A stretch of 10,829 nt of DNA from Bacteroidales bacterium. GTDB lineage: Bacteria > Bacteroidota > Bacteroidia > Bacteroidales > UBA4181. The position numbers and the translations under genes were made by a program. Shown here in pieces: positions 1-7,442 of the stretch (the stretch's first letter is position 1; every line of letters starts with the position of its first letter). Location: positions 1-10,829 of the forward strand of contig JAQVSH010000043.1 in the NCBI GenBank assembly GCA_028700615.1, read 5' to 3'. Below the pieces are notes generated by a model. That model saw nothing but the letters and a program-made list of their open reading frames with translations. It made no database searches and was not told where the DNA came from.

Positions 1-152
1 TGTCCGGACAAATCGGGTTTCATCAGATCCCCGAGCTGATTGAGAATACACTGGACAGCATAAACATCAAAACCCCTTCATCTCTGGAAGATTATGAGCA
101 AACTCATTTGGAAACCCTGCTGTATACGAAAAATTTGCTCAAAAAATATTAG
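1..152 (+). CDS. dxr: 1-deoxy-D-xylulose 5-phosphate reductoisomerase, C-terminal end (partial)
   Basis: This is the end of a gene that begins left of the window. The open frame starts with the codon at position 3 and stops at TAG 150-152, giving 49 residues. It reads SGQIGFHQIPELIENTL near the start and SSLEDYEQTH later. This fits the C-terminal helical domain of Dxr, which usually has a G+IGFxxIPxxIE segment followed by a P-S-LEDY segment. Dxr makes 2-C-methyl-D-erythritol 4-phosphate from deoxyxylulose phosphate with NADPH, the committed step of the MEP isoprenoid pathway, in the cytoplasm. The active site and NADPH domain lie outside the window, so the call rests on this tail and on the following rseP, a gene order common in Bacteroidetes. 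The spacer to rseP is 37 bases, so the two may be co-transcribed. Confidence 0.82.
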   Translation, partial: SGQIGFHQIPELIENTLDSINIKTPSSLEDYEQTHLETLLYTKNLLKKY

Positions 153-189
153 CTTCGCCTCTTAACTTAAATGAATCTATATACCTGTA

Positions 190-1506
190 ATGGAAATTCT
201 GATAAAAATTCTTCAGCTGGTTTTAAGCCTTTCGATTTTAGTCATTGCACACGAATTTGGTCATTTTGGAATAGCCAAATTATTTAAAATCAGGGTTGAA
301 AAATTCTACCTATTCTTCGATCCCTGGTTCTCTCTGTTTAAATATAAAAAGGGGGAAACCGAATACGGAGTCGGATGGCTTCCGCTGGGAGGTTATGTAA
401 AAATTTCCGGGATGATCGATGAATCCATGGATATGGAGCAAATGGCTCAGCCGGCCCAGCCCTGGGAATTCCGTTCCAAACCCGCCTGGCAAAGATTTTT
501 AGTAATGGTTGCCGGAGTGGCCGTAAATTTCTTTCTCGCATTATTTATTTACTCCATGGTACTCTTCGCCTGGGGAGATCGTTATCTGCCTACCTCCAGC
601 CTGAAATACGGTATTTCGTGTGATTCTCTCGCCTTAAGTACCGGACTGCAAAACGGAGATAAAATTCTATCGGTAGATGGACGCCCCATAGAAGATTTTA
701 GTAAACTGAGTCTTGAAATTATACTCAATGAAGCTAAAACCATTCAGATAGAACGCGATGGAGCCGCTTCTGAAATACATCTCAAACCGGAAATTATTCC
801 TGCCTTGCTGAATAAATCCGTTTTTGTTGAACCGCGGATACCTTTTGTTGTGGGCGAAATACAGGAAGGATCCGAAGCCGCGAAAGCCGGTCTTAAACCC
901 GGAGATCAGGTCATCGGGATTAACGGAGAATCTGCTGAATTTGCCGATATAATCACTCCTTTATTGATGTCTCATAAAGGAGACACCGTAAGACTGACCC
1001 TGCTCAGAAACAACGAAAGCATTCAGCTCAACTCTAAAGTATCGGATGCCGGTAAACTGGGGGTATTGCTGAAAAACTATACTCATTTTCTTGAATCCAA
1101 GACCCTGAAATATGGATTTTTCGCCTCATTCCCTGCCGGAATTGAAAAAGGGATCCGGATTGCAAAAGATTACCTGAAACAATTTAAACTTTTAGTCCGT
1201 CCTGAAACGAAAGCCTATGAATCGATGGGCGGGTTTATTACCATCGGAAACATATTCCCGGGTGTATGGAACTGGCAGGCATTCTGGAACCTGACCGCCT
1301 TTCTTTCGATCATTCTTGCCATCATGAATATCCTTCCGATTCCCGCGCTGGACGGGGGACATATCATGTTTCTGACCTATGAAATCATTACTGGAAGAAA
1401 ACCCAGTGACAAGTTTATGGAATATGCCCAAATGGCCGGGCTGGCGATTCTGTTTGCTTTGCTGATTTTTGCCAATGGAAATGACATTATCAAACTCTTT
1501 AGATAA
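190..1506 (+). CDS. rseP: RseP-type site-2 intramembrane zinc metalloprotease
   Basis: A 438-residue M50B protease that cuts transmembrane proteins within the inner membrane; in E. coli it performs the second cut of the anti-sigma factor RseA. The zinc motif HEFGH is at residues 21-25 in the first membrane segment (His21, Glu22, His25). The third ligand is Asp388 in NILPIPALDGGH (380-391). A GGYV loop (67-70), seen in RseP near the active site, is present. A second membrane segment with the GVAVNFFLA signature lies at about 103-128, and a last one at about 414-434. Two PDZ-like regions sit in the periplasmic part: a degenerate one at about 140-200, and a clear one at about 220-290 with GLKPGDQVIGING. 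Length and order match the family (E. coli RseP is about 450 residues). The start ATG places HExxH in the usual N-terminal position. The gene follows dxr closely. The natural substrate cannot be told from sequence. Confidence 0.95.
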   Translation: MEILIKILQLVLSLSILVIAHEFGHFGIAKLFKIRVEKFYLFFDPWFSLFKYKKGETEYGVGWLPLGGYVKISGMIDESMDMEQMAQPAQPWEFRSKPAWQRFLVMVAGVAVNFFLALFIYSMVLFAWGDRYLPTSSLKYGISCDSLALSTGLQNGDKILSVDGRPIEDFSKLSLEIILNEAKTIQIERDGAASEIHLKPEIIPALLNKSVFVEPRIPFVVGEIQEGSEAAKAGLKPGDQVIGINGESAEFADIITPLLMSHKGDTVRLTLLRNNESIQLNSKVSDAGKLGVLLKNYTHFLESKTLKYGFFASFPAGIEKGIRIAKDYLKQFKLLVRPETKAYESMGGFITIGNIFPGVWNWQAFWNLTAFLSIILAIMNILPIPALDGGHIMFLTYEIITGRKPSDKFMEYAQMAGLAILFALLIFANGNDIIKLFR

Positions 1507-1573
1507 ATGGCAGGATCCTAAAAATGAGGCGGATGACAAAGAAAAAATATTATAGGATTCCCATCATCAAACC

Positions 1574-1603
1574 TTGTCGCTCTGATAAAGTTTCGTACTT
1601 TTG
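1574..1603 (+). promoter_or_regulatory. Bacteroidetes-type promoter for tatA
   Basis: In the 158-base gap between rseP and tatA there is a TTG at 1574-1576, a 19-base spacer, and TACTTTTG at 1596-1603. This matches the known Bacteroidetes sigma-ABfr consensus (TTTG or TTG at -33, 19-21 bases, TAnnTTTG at -7). Transcription would start near 1608-1612 and leave a leader of about 55 bases before the ATG at 1665. The rest of the gap (1507-1573 and 1612-1664) is AT-rich, and I see no further gene or hairpin in it. Confidence 0.7.
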
Positions 1604-1664
1604 CTCTCAGTATAAATCTTTGAAAAATAATCTAGGTTACTAAACTAATTTAATTCATACAATT

Positions 1665-1880
1665 ATGATTTCATCAATATTACTTGGAATTGTAGGACCC
1701 TGGCAGGGAGTGATTATCGTTGTTGTGGTTCTTTTACTTTTCGGAGGAAAAAAGATTCCCGAACTGATGAAGGGTTTGGGACAGGGTATTAAAGAGTTTA
1801 AAAATGCAGCCAAAGCTGAGGAACCTGAAGTAAAAAAAGAGGAACCTTCTGAAAAACTGGAAGAAAAATCTCAAAAATAA
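1665..1880 (+). CDS. tatA: Twin-arginine translocase subunit TatA/TatE
   Basis: A 71-residue protein with the TatA plan: one N-terminal membrane helix (about 4-26), a Phe26-Gly27 hinge followed by GKKIPELMKGLGQGIKEFK (an amphipathic helix, about 29-48, with the conserved Phe45), and a charged Lys/Glu-rich tail. TatA oligomers form or stabilise the passage through which TatBC sends folded, twin-arginine-tagged proteins across the inner membrane. The polar residue in the helix is Gln14, as in E. coli TatA (Gln8), rather than the Glu typical of TatB. The FGGKKIPEL form is common in Bacteroidetes. No tatC or tatB is in the window. The gene has its own promoter upstream and a terminator just downstream, so it appears to be a single-gene unit. 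TatA and TatE cannot be separated from sequence alone. Confidence 0.93.
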   Translation: MISSILLGIVGPWQGVIIVVVVLLLFGGKKIPELMKGLGQGIKEFKNAAKAEEPEVKKEEPSEKLEEKSQK

Positions 1881-1885
1881 TCAAG

Positions 1886-1911
1886 AGGCTGCCTGTAGAG
1901 GCAGCCTTTTT
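1886..1911 (+). terminator. Intrinsic terminator after tatA
   Basis: A perfect 8-bp stem (AGGCTGCC at 1886-1893 pairing with GGCAGCCT at 1900-1907) with a six-base loop, followed by a T run to 1911. It begins 5 bases after the tatA stop. It also lies just past the stop of the converging nucleotidase gene. On that strand the hairpin is followed only by a weak, delayed T run, so it may serve both directions, but it is strong only for tatA. Confidence 0.9.
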
Positions 1912-1913
1912 AA

Positions 1914-3845
1914 TTAATTCAAATCTTTCCGAAAGGGACAGATCTTCCGGCGCAGAAACAAAAACAAAGCGCAAATCAATAAAAATCCCACACCCAGGAT
2001 ACCCAGGGCCCATCCGCGCAATCCGGAAAACCAATACAGCGGATTTTTCAACGGAAGGGATTGTTTTCTGTATTCAACCTCCTGATATCGAGCCGGGATT
2101 TGAGGTTTACCCTCTACAACAGGAAAAGAAGAGAGATATTCGGCCAAAGCCTGCCATTCTTTCAATTCACCTGTTCCATTCCCTTTATATATCACATTTT
2201 TACGATAATCCTCCACAGGGGTCCCGTCCTGATTTTTAGGAAGTATAGACAATAATCCCATAGTATTGTCGCCAATATAAGACAACATCTGAGCCGAATA
2301 ATAGCTGCAAACCACCCGGTAAAGTTTCTTCTCTTCGACCGCAACCCATTCTCCCCCCGGAGTCTCCGTATAAAGATCCATCACCCTGTTAAATGGAATT
2401 CGCGAAGCATTCCATGAAAACCGAAGCCCTGAAAAAAACAATTGGGCATCGGTTAAAGAAGTCGCCAAAGAAGCATCTACCTCCGCAAGATTTCTTAATT
2501 CTTTTCCGGTAATCCAGGCAGTAACCAGGGGATACCCGGCAGAGCCATCCGGACCGACTCCCAGAGAAAGCGTCTGAAAAACATCATAGACAGTAATGTC
2601 TCCTTCCGGAAGGGAAGCCCTGAGAGTTCCCATCGGAACAACCGCAAGATCTACAGGAATGTACCGGTCTCCTTCAGCCTTTCGGACTGCATAACGAAAA
2701 GCATCCGTAATCAGATTACCTAAGGTATTATCCGCATGATTCTTTTCAACATCTGACAAAGGATCAAACCGAAAAGCAGAATACGCCAGTGTCTGATCCA
2801 TACACAAACCCATGCCGGAAAGATAATTTTCCTCTATTTCCAGCTTGTATTGTTGAATTCTGGCGGCAAGCAGACTGTCTTCGGGAACCGAAGCAGATAC
2901 AGGAATTAGTTTATAGTCCTGTATATCCCAGGGGGCTGAATCCAAATCCCGTTTCAGGGAAAGAGATCCCAGATAACTACCGTATTTGCCACAGGAAACA
3001 ATCCATGTATTTCCTTCCCGCATGGGTTGATTCATCACAGTATGGGTATGACCGCTCACAATGACATCAATTCCCGGTACTTTACCTGCCAACCAGTCAT
3101 CACCCTGCTTATATCCGGTACCTGTATGTGAAAGACAAATCACCAGATCCACAGAATCCTTTGTTCTCAATTGAGCGACCATGCGGCGGGCTGCCTTCAC
3201 CGGATCGGTAAAAACCACTCCCGAGGCAGGCGCTGTACCGGCTGCATGAATACCCATCAAACCAAAAACTCCTATTTTCAATCCATTTCGTTCAAAAAGC
3301 AAATATTCTGACGCGCCAAAATCATGTAGGCAGGTTCTTACCCTGACCGCGGCAGGATCATTCCCGACGGAGTCAATATTTGAGATGGTCAGCGCCGGAA
3401 GAGGTTCACCTGAATTACGGGCGGCCTGAAGATAATCACACAATCCATCCCCCGTAAAATCAAATTCATGATTTCCCAGGGTAACCGCATCATATCCCAT
3501 GGCCCCCAAAAGCCGGAATCCCATAGCCTGAGTCCGGAATAAAGTATGATAAATAGTTCCGATTGAGAAATCACCGCCATCTACCAGTAAATTGGAAGAA
3601 GGATTTTTCCCCTTTTCTTTAGAAATGAGGGTGAATAACCGGGCATACCCTCCTTCCGTTTCTTCGCCGGAATCAACCTTTTCGACCTGAAAAGGAACAT
3701 AATGTGAATGCAGATCGTGGGTAAACAATAAAGTAAAGGTCTCCTCTCCTTGCGAAAAAACACGCGGAAAGAAGGAAAAAGTCAGTAAGATCCCCAATAA
3801 ACATTGGCAAACAAACCGTCTGAATATGTGTATAAATGTATTCAT
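1914..3845 (-). CDS. Exported UshA-like 5'-nucleotidase / metallophosphatase with C-terminal membrane anchor
   Basis: A 643-residue protein. An N-terminal signal peptide (Arg9-Arg10, then a hydrophobic stretch to about 26) has a likely cut after Ser31 (VFS|QG). The calcineurin-like metallophosphatase domain (about 36-290) shows the full two-metal set of the family: Asp44 and His46 (HDLHSH), Asp92 (GGDFS), Asn125 (GNHEFD), His240 (LSHTG), and His266 and His268 (GHTH). The His126/Asp129 pair corresponds to the UshA catalytic dyad. The 5'-nucleotidase C-terminal domain follows, with DNTLGNLITDAF and a GTLRASLPEGDIT region. A membrane helix at about 610-631 then an RRK-rich tail suggest that the enzyme faces the periplasm while anchored in a membrane. 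Relatives hydrolyse nucleotides, cyclic nucleotides or UDP-sugars outside the cytoplasm to release nucleosides and phosphate; the exact substrate is unknown. It starts 3 bases after the symporter stop, so it is the last gene of the queF operon. Confidence 0.9.
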   Translation of the reverse strand: MNTFIHIFRRFVCQCLLGILLTFSFFPRVFSQGEETFTLLFTHDLHSHYVPFQVEKVDSGEETEGGYARLFTLISKEKGKNPSSNLLVDGGDFSIGTIYHTLFRTQAMGFRLLGAMGYDAVTLGNHEFDFTGDGLCDYLQAARNSGEPLPALTISNIDSVGNDPAAVRVRTCLHDFGASEYLLFERNGLKIGVFGLMGIHAAGTAPASGVVFTDPVKAARRMVAQLRTKDSVDLVICLSHTGTGYKQGDDWLAGKVPGIDVIVSGHTHTVMNQPMREGNTWIVSCGKYGSYLGSLSLKRDLDSAPWDIQDYKLIPVSASVPEDSLLAARIQQYKLEIEENYLSGMGLCMDQTLAYSAFRFDPLSDVEKNHADNTLGNLITDAFRYAVRKAEGDRYIPVDLAVVPMGTLRASLPEGDITVYDVFQTLSLGVGPDGSAGYPLVTAWITGKELRNLAEVDASLATSLTDAQLFFSGLRFSWNASRIPFNRVMDLYTETPGGEWVAVEEKKLYRVVCSYYSAQMLSYIGDNTMGLLSILPKNQDGTPVEDYRKNVIYKGNGTGELKEWQALAEYLSSFPVVEGKPQIPARYQEVEYRKQSLPLKNPLYWFSGLRGWALGILGVGFLLICALFLFLRRKICPFRKDLN

Positions 3846-3848
3846 AGA

Positions 3849-5225
3849 TTAATTTCTGATCTCGGGGACCTCTTCTGAATCTTCATCCTCCAGATGATTT
3901 TCCCATAAATATTTTTTAGTTTCTTTCGCAACAACTCCGCTCAACAAAACGAGAGCTATCAGATTGGGAATCGCCATCAGGGCATTCATACAGTCTGACA
4001 TATTCCAAACCAAAGTCAAATTCAGGACAGAACCTGCATAGACAGCAAAAACCCAAATCACCCGGTAGGGAAAAATAATTTTCTTTCCGAAAAGATATTC
4101 CAGGGATTTTTCTCCATAATATGACCAACCGATCAGGGTGGAAAACACAAAGGTCAAAAGAGAAATCGTCAGAATCACAGGACCCCATTTGCTGATCAAT
4201 CCAAAAGCGGCTCTGGTCAGCAGCGCGCCCTGAGAATAATCAATCTCCGGAGAGGCTATAATACTGCTCACCAGCACTAAACCCGTCAAAGCACAAACAA
4301 CCACAGTATCCCAAAAAGTACCGGTAGCAGAAACAAGCGCCTGTCTCACAGGATTTCGGGTTTGTGCGGCCGCGGCCACGATCGGGGCAGAACCCAGCCC
4401 GGATTCATTGGAAAACAATCCTCTTGCCACCCCGTAGCGCATAGCCATCAACACCGATGCTCCGGTCCAGCCTCCCGCAACCGCCTTAGCAGAAAATGCG
4501 GACTTAAATATCAAACTTATCGTTTCTCCCAGATATTCTCCGTTAATGCATAAAATGATCAGACAGCCTATGATATAAAAAACCGCCATAAAAGGAACCA
4601 AGATCTTACATACGGAAGCGATCCCTCTGACACCTCCAAGCATCACCAGTGCAGTTAAAAGAGAAAGGACTATACCCGTAACGGAAGGGGACACGTCAAA
4701 GGTCTCTTTCATCAGAGCAGAAATAGAATTGGCTTGTGTAGTGTTGCCTATTCCGAAAGCCGCAAAAGAAGCAAAAATACAAAACAGAACCGCCAGCCAT
4801 TTCATATTCAGCCCTCTCTCCAGGGCATACATAGGCCCGCCCAGCATCGTTCCGTCCTGGGTCTTGACCCTGTATTTCACAGCCAGCAATGCTTCGGAAT
4901 ATTTTGTAGCAATACCAAAAACTCCGGTAATCCAGCACCAGAAAACCGCTCCGGGCCCTCCAAGGGCAACAGCCGTTGCCACCCCGATAATATTCCCGGT
5001 ACCAATCGTGGCAGCCAGTGCAGTAGACAAAGCCCCAAACTGACTGATATCTCCTTTGGAGGATTTATCCTTTGAAATAGAGAGTCGTATCGCAGTGCCT
5101 ATTTTTCTCTGAGGAAACCCGAGCCGGAAAGTCAAAAAAAGATGGGTCCCCAATAAAAGAATCAACAACGGAGGTCCCCACAAAAAATTACTGAGTCCGG
5201 CAAAGAAAACCTCTAATGATTCCAT
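3849..5225 (-). CDS. Alanine/glycine:cation symporter (AGCS family)
   Basis: A 458-residue polytopic membrane protein of the AGCS family, which imports alanine and/or glycine with sodium (or protons). Diagnostic stretches are TIGTGNIIGVATA (73-85), GGPGAVFW (89-96), KYSEALLAVKYR (108-119), GGPMYALERGL (129-139), ARGLFSNESGLGSAP (267-281) and a GWSYYGEKSLEYLFG segment (366-380). About ten hydrophobic segments are spread along the length. The last 18 residues are acidic (ENHLEDEDSEEVPE), probably a cytoplasmic tail. Length is normal for the family. It starts 9 bases after the queF stop and ends 3 bases before the nucleotidase start, with no Shine-Dalgarno sequence at either, so it sits in the middle of a three-gene transcript. 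Amino acid specificity cannot be read from the sequence. Confidence 0.94.
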   Translation of the reverse strand: MESLEVFFAGLSNFLWGPPLLILLLGTHLFLTFRLGFPQRKIGTAIRLSISKDKSSKGDISQFGALSTALAATIGTGNIIGVATAVALGGPGAVFWCWITGVFGIATKYSEALLAVKYRVKTQDGTMLGGPMYALERGLNMKWLAVLFCIFASFAAFGIGNTTQANSISALMKETFDVSPSVTGIVLSLLTALVMLGGVRGIASVCKILVPFMAVFYIIGCLIILCINGEYLGETISLIFKSAFSAKAVAGGWTGASVLMAMRYGVARGLFSNESGLGSAPIVAAAAQTRNPVRQALVSATGTFWDTVVVCALTGLVLVSSIIASPEIDYSQGALLTRAAFGLISKWGPVILTISLLTFVFSTLIGWSYYGEKSLEYLFGKKIIFPYRVIWVFAVYAGSVLNLTLVWNMSDCMNALMAIPNLIALVLLSGVVAKETKKYLWENHLEDEDSEEVPEIRN

Positions 5226-5234
5226 TTGCGAAGA

Positions 5235-5693
5235 CTATAAGATTCGTCCGGAAAGACGTTGCCGGGCCATCTCTTCATAAGCAGTTCCCGGACGGCCGTA
5301 ATTTGCATAAGGTTTAATGCTGATGCCTCCCCTGGGGTTAAAATCGCCGTAAACCTCAATATATCTGGGATCCATCAAAGCAATCAGGTCATTCATAATG
5401 ATATTGACGCAATCTTCATGAAAAGCGCCATGATTTCTGAAACTGAACAAATAAAGCTTCAGACTCTTGCTTTCCACCATCTTCTGATCGGGGAAATAAT
5501 GAATGTTGATTTGGGCAAAGTCAGGTTGCCGGGTAATCGGGCATACGCTGGTAAACTCAGGGCAGTAAAAACTAACCCAGTAATCGCGTTCAGGATGGCG
5601 GTTGGAAAAAGTTTCAAGCACAGAGGGGTTATATTCCACAGCATAGGTTGTTTTCCCTCCTAATAAAGTCAGATTCCGGGTTTGGTCCTCCAT
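5235..5693 (-). CDS. queF: NADPH-dependent 7-cyano-7-deazaguanine (preQ0) reductase
   Basis: A 152-residue protein of the short, unimodular QueF type (as in B. subtilis). It reduces the nitrile of preQ0 to the amine of preQ1, the last free-base step before the queuosine precursor is put into tRNA by Tgt. The key residues are all present with a constant offset of four from B. subtilis numbering: nucleophile Cys51 (FTSVCP), Asp58 (QPDF), the substrate-binding segment Glu74-Ser75-Lys76-Ser77 (VESKSLKLYL), and His92-Glu93 (FHED). The tail carries the NPRGGI segment. I chose ATG 5693; a TTG two codons upstream is less likely. It heads an operon with an amino acid symporter and a nucleotidase. A likely promoter lies just upstream. 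I see no room for a preQ1 riboswitch in the roughly 16-base leader that this promoter would give. Confidence 0.96.
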   Translation of the reverse strand: MEDQTRNLTLLGGKTTYAVEYNPSVLETFSNRHPERDYWVSFYCPEFTSVCPITRQPDFAQINIHYFPDQKMVESKSLKLYLFSFRNHGAFHEDCVNIIMNDLIALMDPRYIEVYGDFNPRGGISIKPYANYGRPGTAYEEMARQRLSGRIL

Positions 5694-5702
5694 AATCAAT
5701 CA

Positions 5703-5734
5703 TTGGCTAAAGGTTCAAAGTTATATTAATCTTG
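5703..5734 (+). promoter_or_regulatory. Candidate ruvC promoter
   Basis: TTG at 5703-5705, a 21-base spacer, then TAATCTTG at 5727-5734, one mismatch from TAnnTTTG. Transcription would begin near 5741, leaving a leader of about 80 bases before the ruvC ATG at 5821. The leader has a T run and no clear hairpin. The -7 box lies 3 bases from the queF -7 box on the other strand. Confidence 0.4.
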
Positions 5735-5746
5735 TTAAAAAAAGAG
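5716..5746 (-). promoter_or_regulatory. Candidate queF operon promoter
   Basis: Read leftwards, TAACTTTG (5723-5716) is a perfect TAnnTTTG -7 box. The -33 region 19-20 bases upstream is only CTCTTT, which is T-rich but lacks the usual G. Transcription would start near 5709, about 16 bases before the queF ATG. Confidence 0.5.
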
Positions 5747-5820
5747 CAGCATTGTGCAAGGTTCCGCTTTTTTTGAGGAAATTTGGGGTGTTTATTTATT
5801 CTCTCCTCAGTCAGCACATC

Positions 5821-6387
5821 ATGACAGAAAGAATCATACTCGGGATAGACCCCGGAACCTCCATTATGGGATACGGAATTATCCGGGCACAGGGCAATCA
5901 AATGAGAATCATTGACATGGGAGTTCTTGACCTGCGCAAGTCTTCAGATCATTTTGTAAAAATCAAACAGATATTTAAACGAACCCTGGCTCTGATTGAT
6001 GAATTTCATCCGGATGAACTGGCCATCGAAGCCCCGTTTTTCGGGGAAAACATTCAATCCATGCTAAAATTGGGAAGGGCCCAGGGTGCCGCCATATCTG
6101 CCGCATTATCAAGAGACCTGCCCATCTTTGAATATGCCCCCAGAAAAATAAAACTGGCCATCACCGGTCAGGGCGCGGCCTCTAAAGAACAGGTCGCCAA
6201 AATACTTCAAGGGATGCTGAGTATTCCGGAATTGCCCAAAAACCTGGATGCCACTGACGGACTGGCGGCTGCGGTCTGTCATTTTTTTCAGAAACCCGTT
6301 CAGGGGGAGGAAGGAGGAGCCCGCAGCTGGAAAGCCTTTATTCAGAAAAATCCGGAAAGAATGGTAAAACGACCCTCCCGGGATTAA
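5821..6387 (+). CDS. ruvC: Crossover junction endodeoxyribonuclease RuvC
   Basis: A 188-residue RuvC, the dimeric nuclease that cuts Holliday junctions delivered by RuvAB during recombinational repair. The four acidic catalytic residues of the RNase H-like fold can be seen: Asp10 (ILGIDPGT), Glu70 (LAIEAPFF), and Asp143 and Asp146 (LDATDGLAAAV). The MLKLGRAQGAAI segment matches the family region after the second acidic residue. It is slightly longer than E. coli RuvC (173) because of a basic C-terminal extension ending VKRPSRD. The start at ATG 5821 gives the usual short lead before the first Asp; an in-frame TTG at 5752 would add 23 residues without family support. It is divergent from queF and converges with the argE-like gene, sharing a TTAA for both stops. 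ruvA and ruvB are not in the window. Confidence 0.95.
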   Translation: MTERIILGIDPGTSIMGYGIIRAQGNQMRIIDMGVLDLRKSSDHFVKIKQIFKRTLALIDEFHPDELAIEAPFFGENIQSMLKLGRAQGAAISAALSRDLPIFEYAPRKIKLAITGQGAASKEQVAKILQGMLSIPELPKNLDATDGLAAAVCHFFQKPVQGEEGGARSWKAFIQKNPERMVKRPSRD

Positions 6388-7442
6388 AATTCAAAACCTT
6401 CCAACAAAGCGATATAGGTCGAAATACCCTGTTCTATTTCTTTCAGATAAACATATTCATCGGCAGTATGAGACCGGGCGGAATCTCCGGGACCCATTTT
6501 CAGGGAAGGATAGGGAATCCTCATTTGATCGGAACAGGTCGGAGAGCCGTAATAATTCAAACCCATATGCAGCCCGCGGCGTATCAAAGGATGATCGGGA
6601 GAAATGTAAGATGATTTCAGATGAGTAGAACGGGGTGTCACTTCAGAAAACTGCAGATGCTCACGGATCATTCCAAGTACCTCCGGATTACTGTAACACT
6701 CATTGGTTCGGATATCTACCACATAAGAACATAAATCGGGAACAATATTGTGCTGATAGCCTGCATTGATCATAGATACGGTCATCTTAACCGGACCCAG
6801 CAGATTACTACTTTTCGGAAATTGAAATGTCCGGAACCATTCAATATCCTGCATTGCCTTATAAATCGCGTTATCCCCCTCGTTTCTGGCGGCATGCCCT
6901 GTCTTTCCCCTGACCTTACCATCCAATACCATAAGCCCTTTTTCGGCGATAGCCATCTGCATACCGGTGGGTTCTCCCACAATGGCCAGATCAAAAGGGC
7001 CCAAATCATCTAAAATAAGGGGCAAACCATTTTTACCGGTGACCTCTTCTTCGGCGGAAGCGGCAAAGATCAGGTTATACCTGCGATTTTCCAATGAGGA
7101 CAAATACAGATAGGTCATCAGCAGAGACACCAGGGAAGCTCCGGCATCATTGCTCCCCAGACCGTACAATATTCCTTCCTCAACATAGGGTTGAAAAGGA
7201 TCCCTTGTCCAGGATTCCGAGGGTTTTACCGTATCATGATGGGAATTGAGAAGAATCACCGGAAGAGAAGCCTCGCGCAGATCGGAGCTCCAAACATTGT
7301 TCCCCTTGCGAAAAACCTGACATCCCTTAGAAATCAAAAAACTTTCCAATATCTCAGCAGTAGCAGATTCCTCCCTGCTCACAGAAGGAATCGTAATCAA
7401 TTCCTTCAGTAATTTTATGGCTTCCTGGTAATAGGACAACAT
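6384..7442 (-). CDS. argE: M20 family deacetylase, N-acetyl-/N-succinyl-ornithine deacetylase type
   Basis: A 352-residue two-zinc M20 hydrolase. Metal ligands and catalytic residues in order: His68 and Asp70 (LNSHHDTV), Asp99 (GSNDAGAS), Glu132-Glu133 (SAEEEVTGKNG; catalytic base then ligand), Glu157 (VGEPTG) and His325 (ARSHTADE). The dimerisation insert is present, including AEKGLMVLDGKVRGKTGHAARNEG split over about 176-200. GLGSNDAGAS, GHAARNEGDNAIY, QHNIVPD and KMGPGDSARSHTADEY resemble the Bacteroidetes ArgE group, which releases ornithine in arginine synthesis. In Bacteroides this route is known to use succinylated rather than acetylated intermediates; the sequence here does not settle which. 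The missing arg neighbours lower certainty, and another M20 deacylase is possible. The ATG at 7442 gives a normal length. It is divergent from the patatin gene and ends on the ruvC stop. Confidence 0.75.
   Translation of the reverse strand: MLSYYQEAIKLLKELITIPSVSREESATAEILESFLISKGCQVFRKGNNVWSSDLREASLPVILLNSHHDTVKPSESWTRDPFQPYVEEGILYGLGSNDAGASLVSLLMTYLYLSSLENRRYNLIFAASAEEEVTGKNGLPLILDDLGPFDLAIVGEPTGMQMAIAEKGLMVLDGKVRGKTGHAARNEGDNAIYKAMQDIEWFRTFQFPKSSNLLGPVKMTVSMINAGYQHNIVPDLCSYVVDIRTNECYSNPEVLGMIREHLQFSEVTPRSTHLKSSYISPDHPLIRRGLHMGLNYYGSPTCSDQMRIPYPSLKMGPGDSARSHTADEYVYLKEIEQGISTYIALLEGFEF

Noticed and set aside
4729..5075. Two plus-strand open frames of over 100 codons
   Set aside because: Both are antisense to the AGCS symporter signature region.
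5259..5663. A 134-codon plus-strand open frame
   Set aside because: Entirely antisense to queF, which has all its catalytic residues.
5694..5720. Possible preQ1 riboswitch before queF
   Set aside because: The probable leader is only about 16 bases, and no H-type pseudoknot pattern can be seen there.
5752..5820. Upstream TTG start that would extend RuvC by 23 residues
   Set aside because: RuvC proteins begin a few residues before the first catalytic Asp, as from ATG 5821. The extension also runs through the untranslated T-rich leader.
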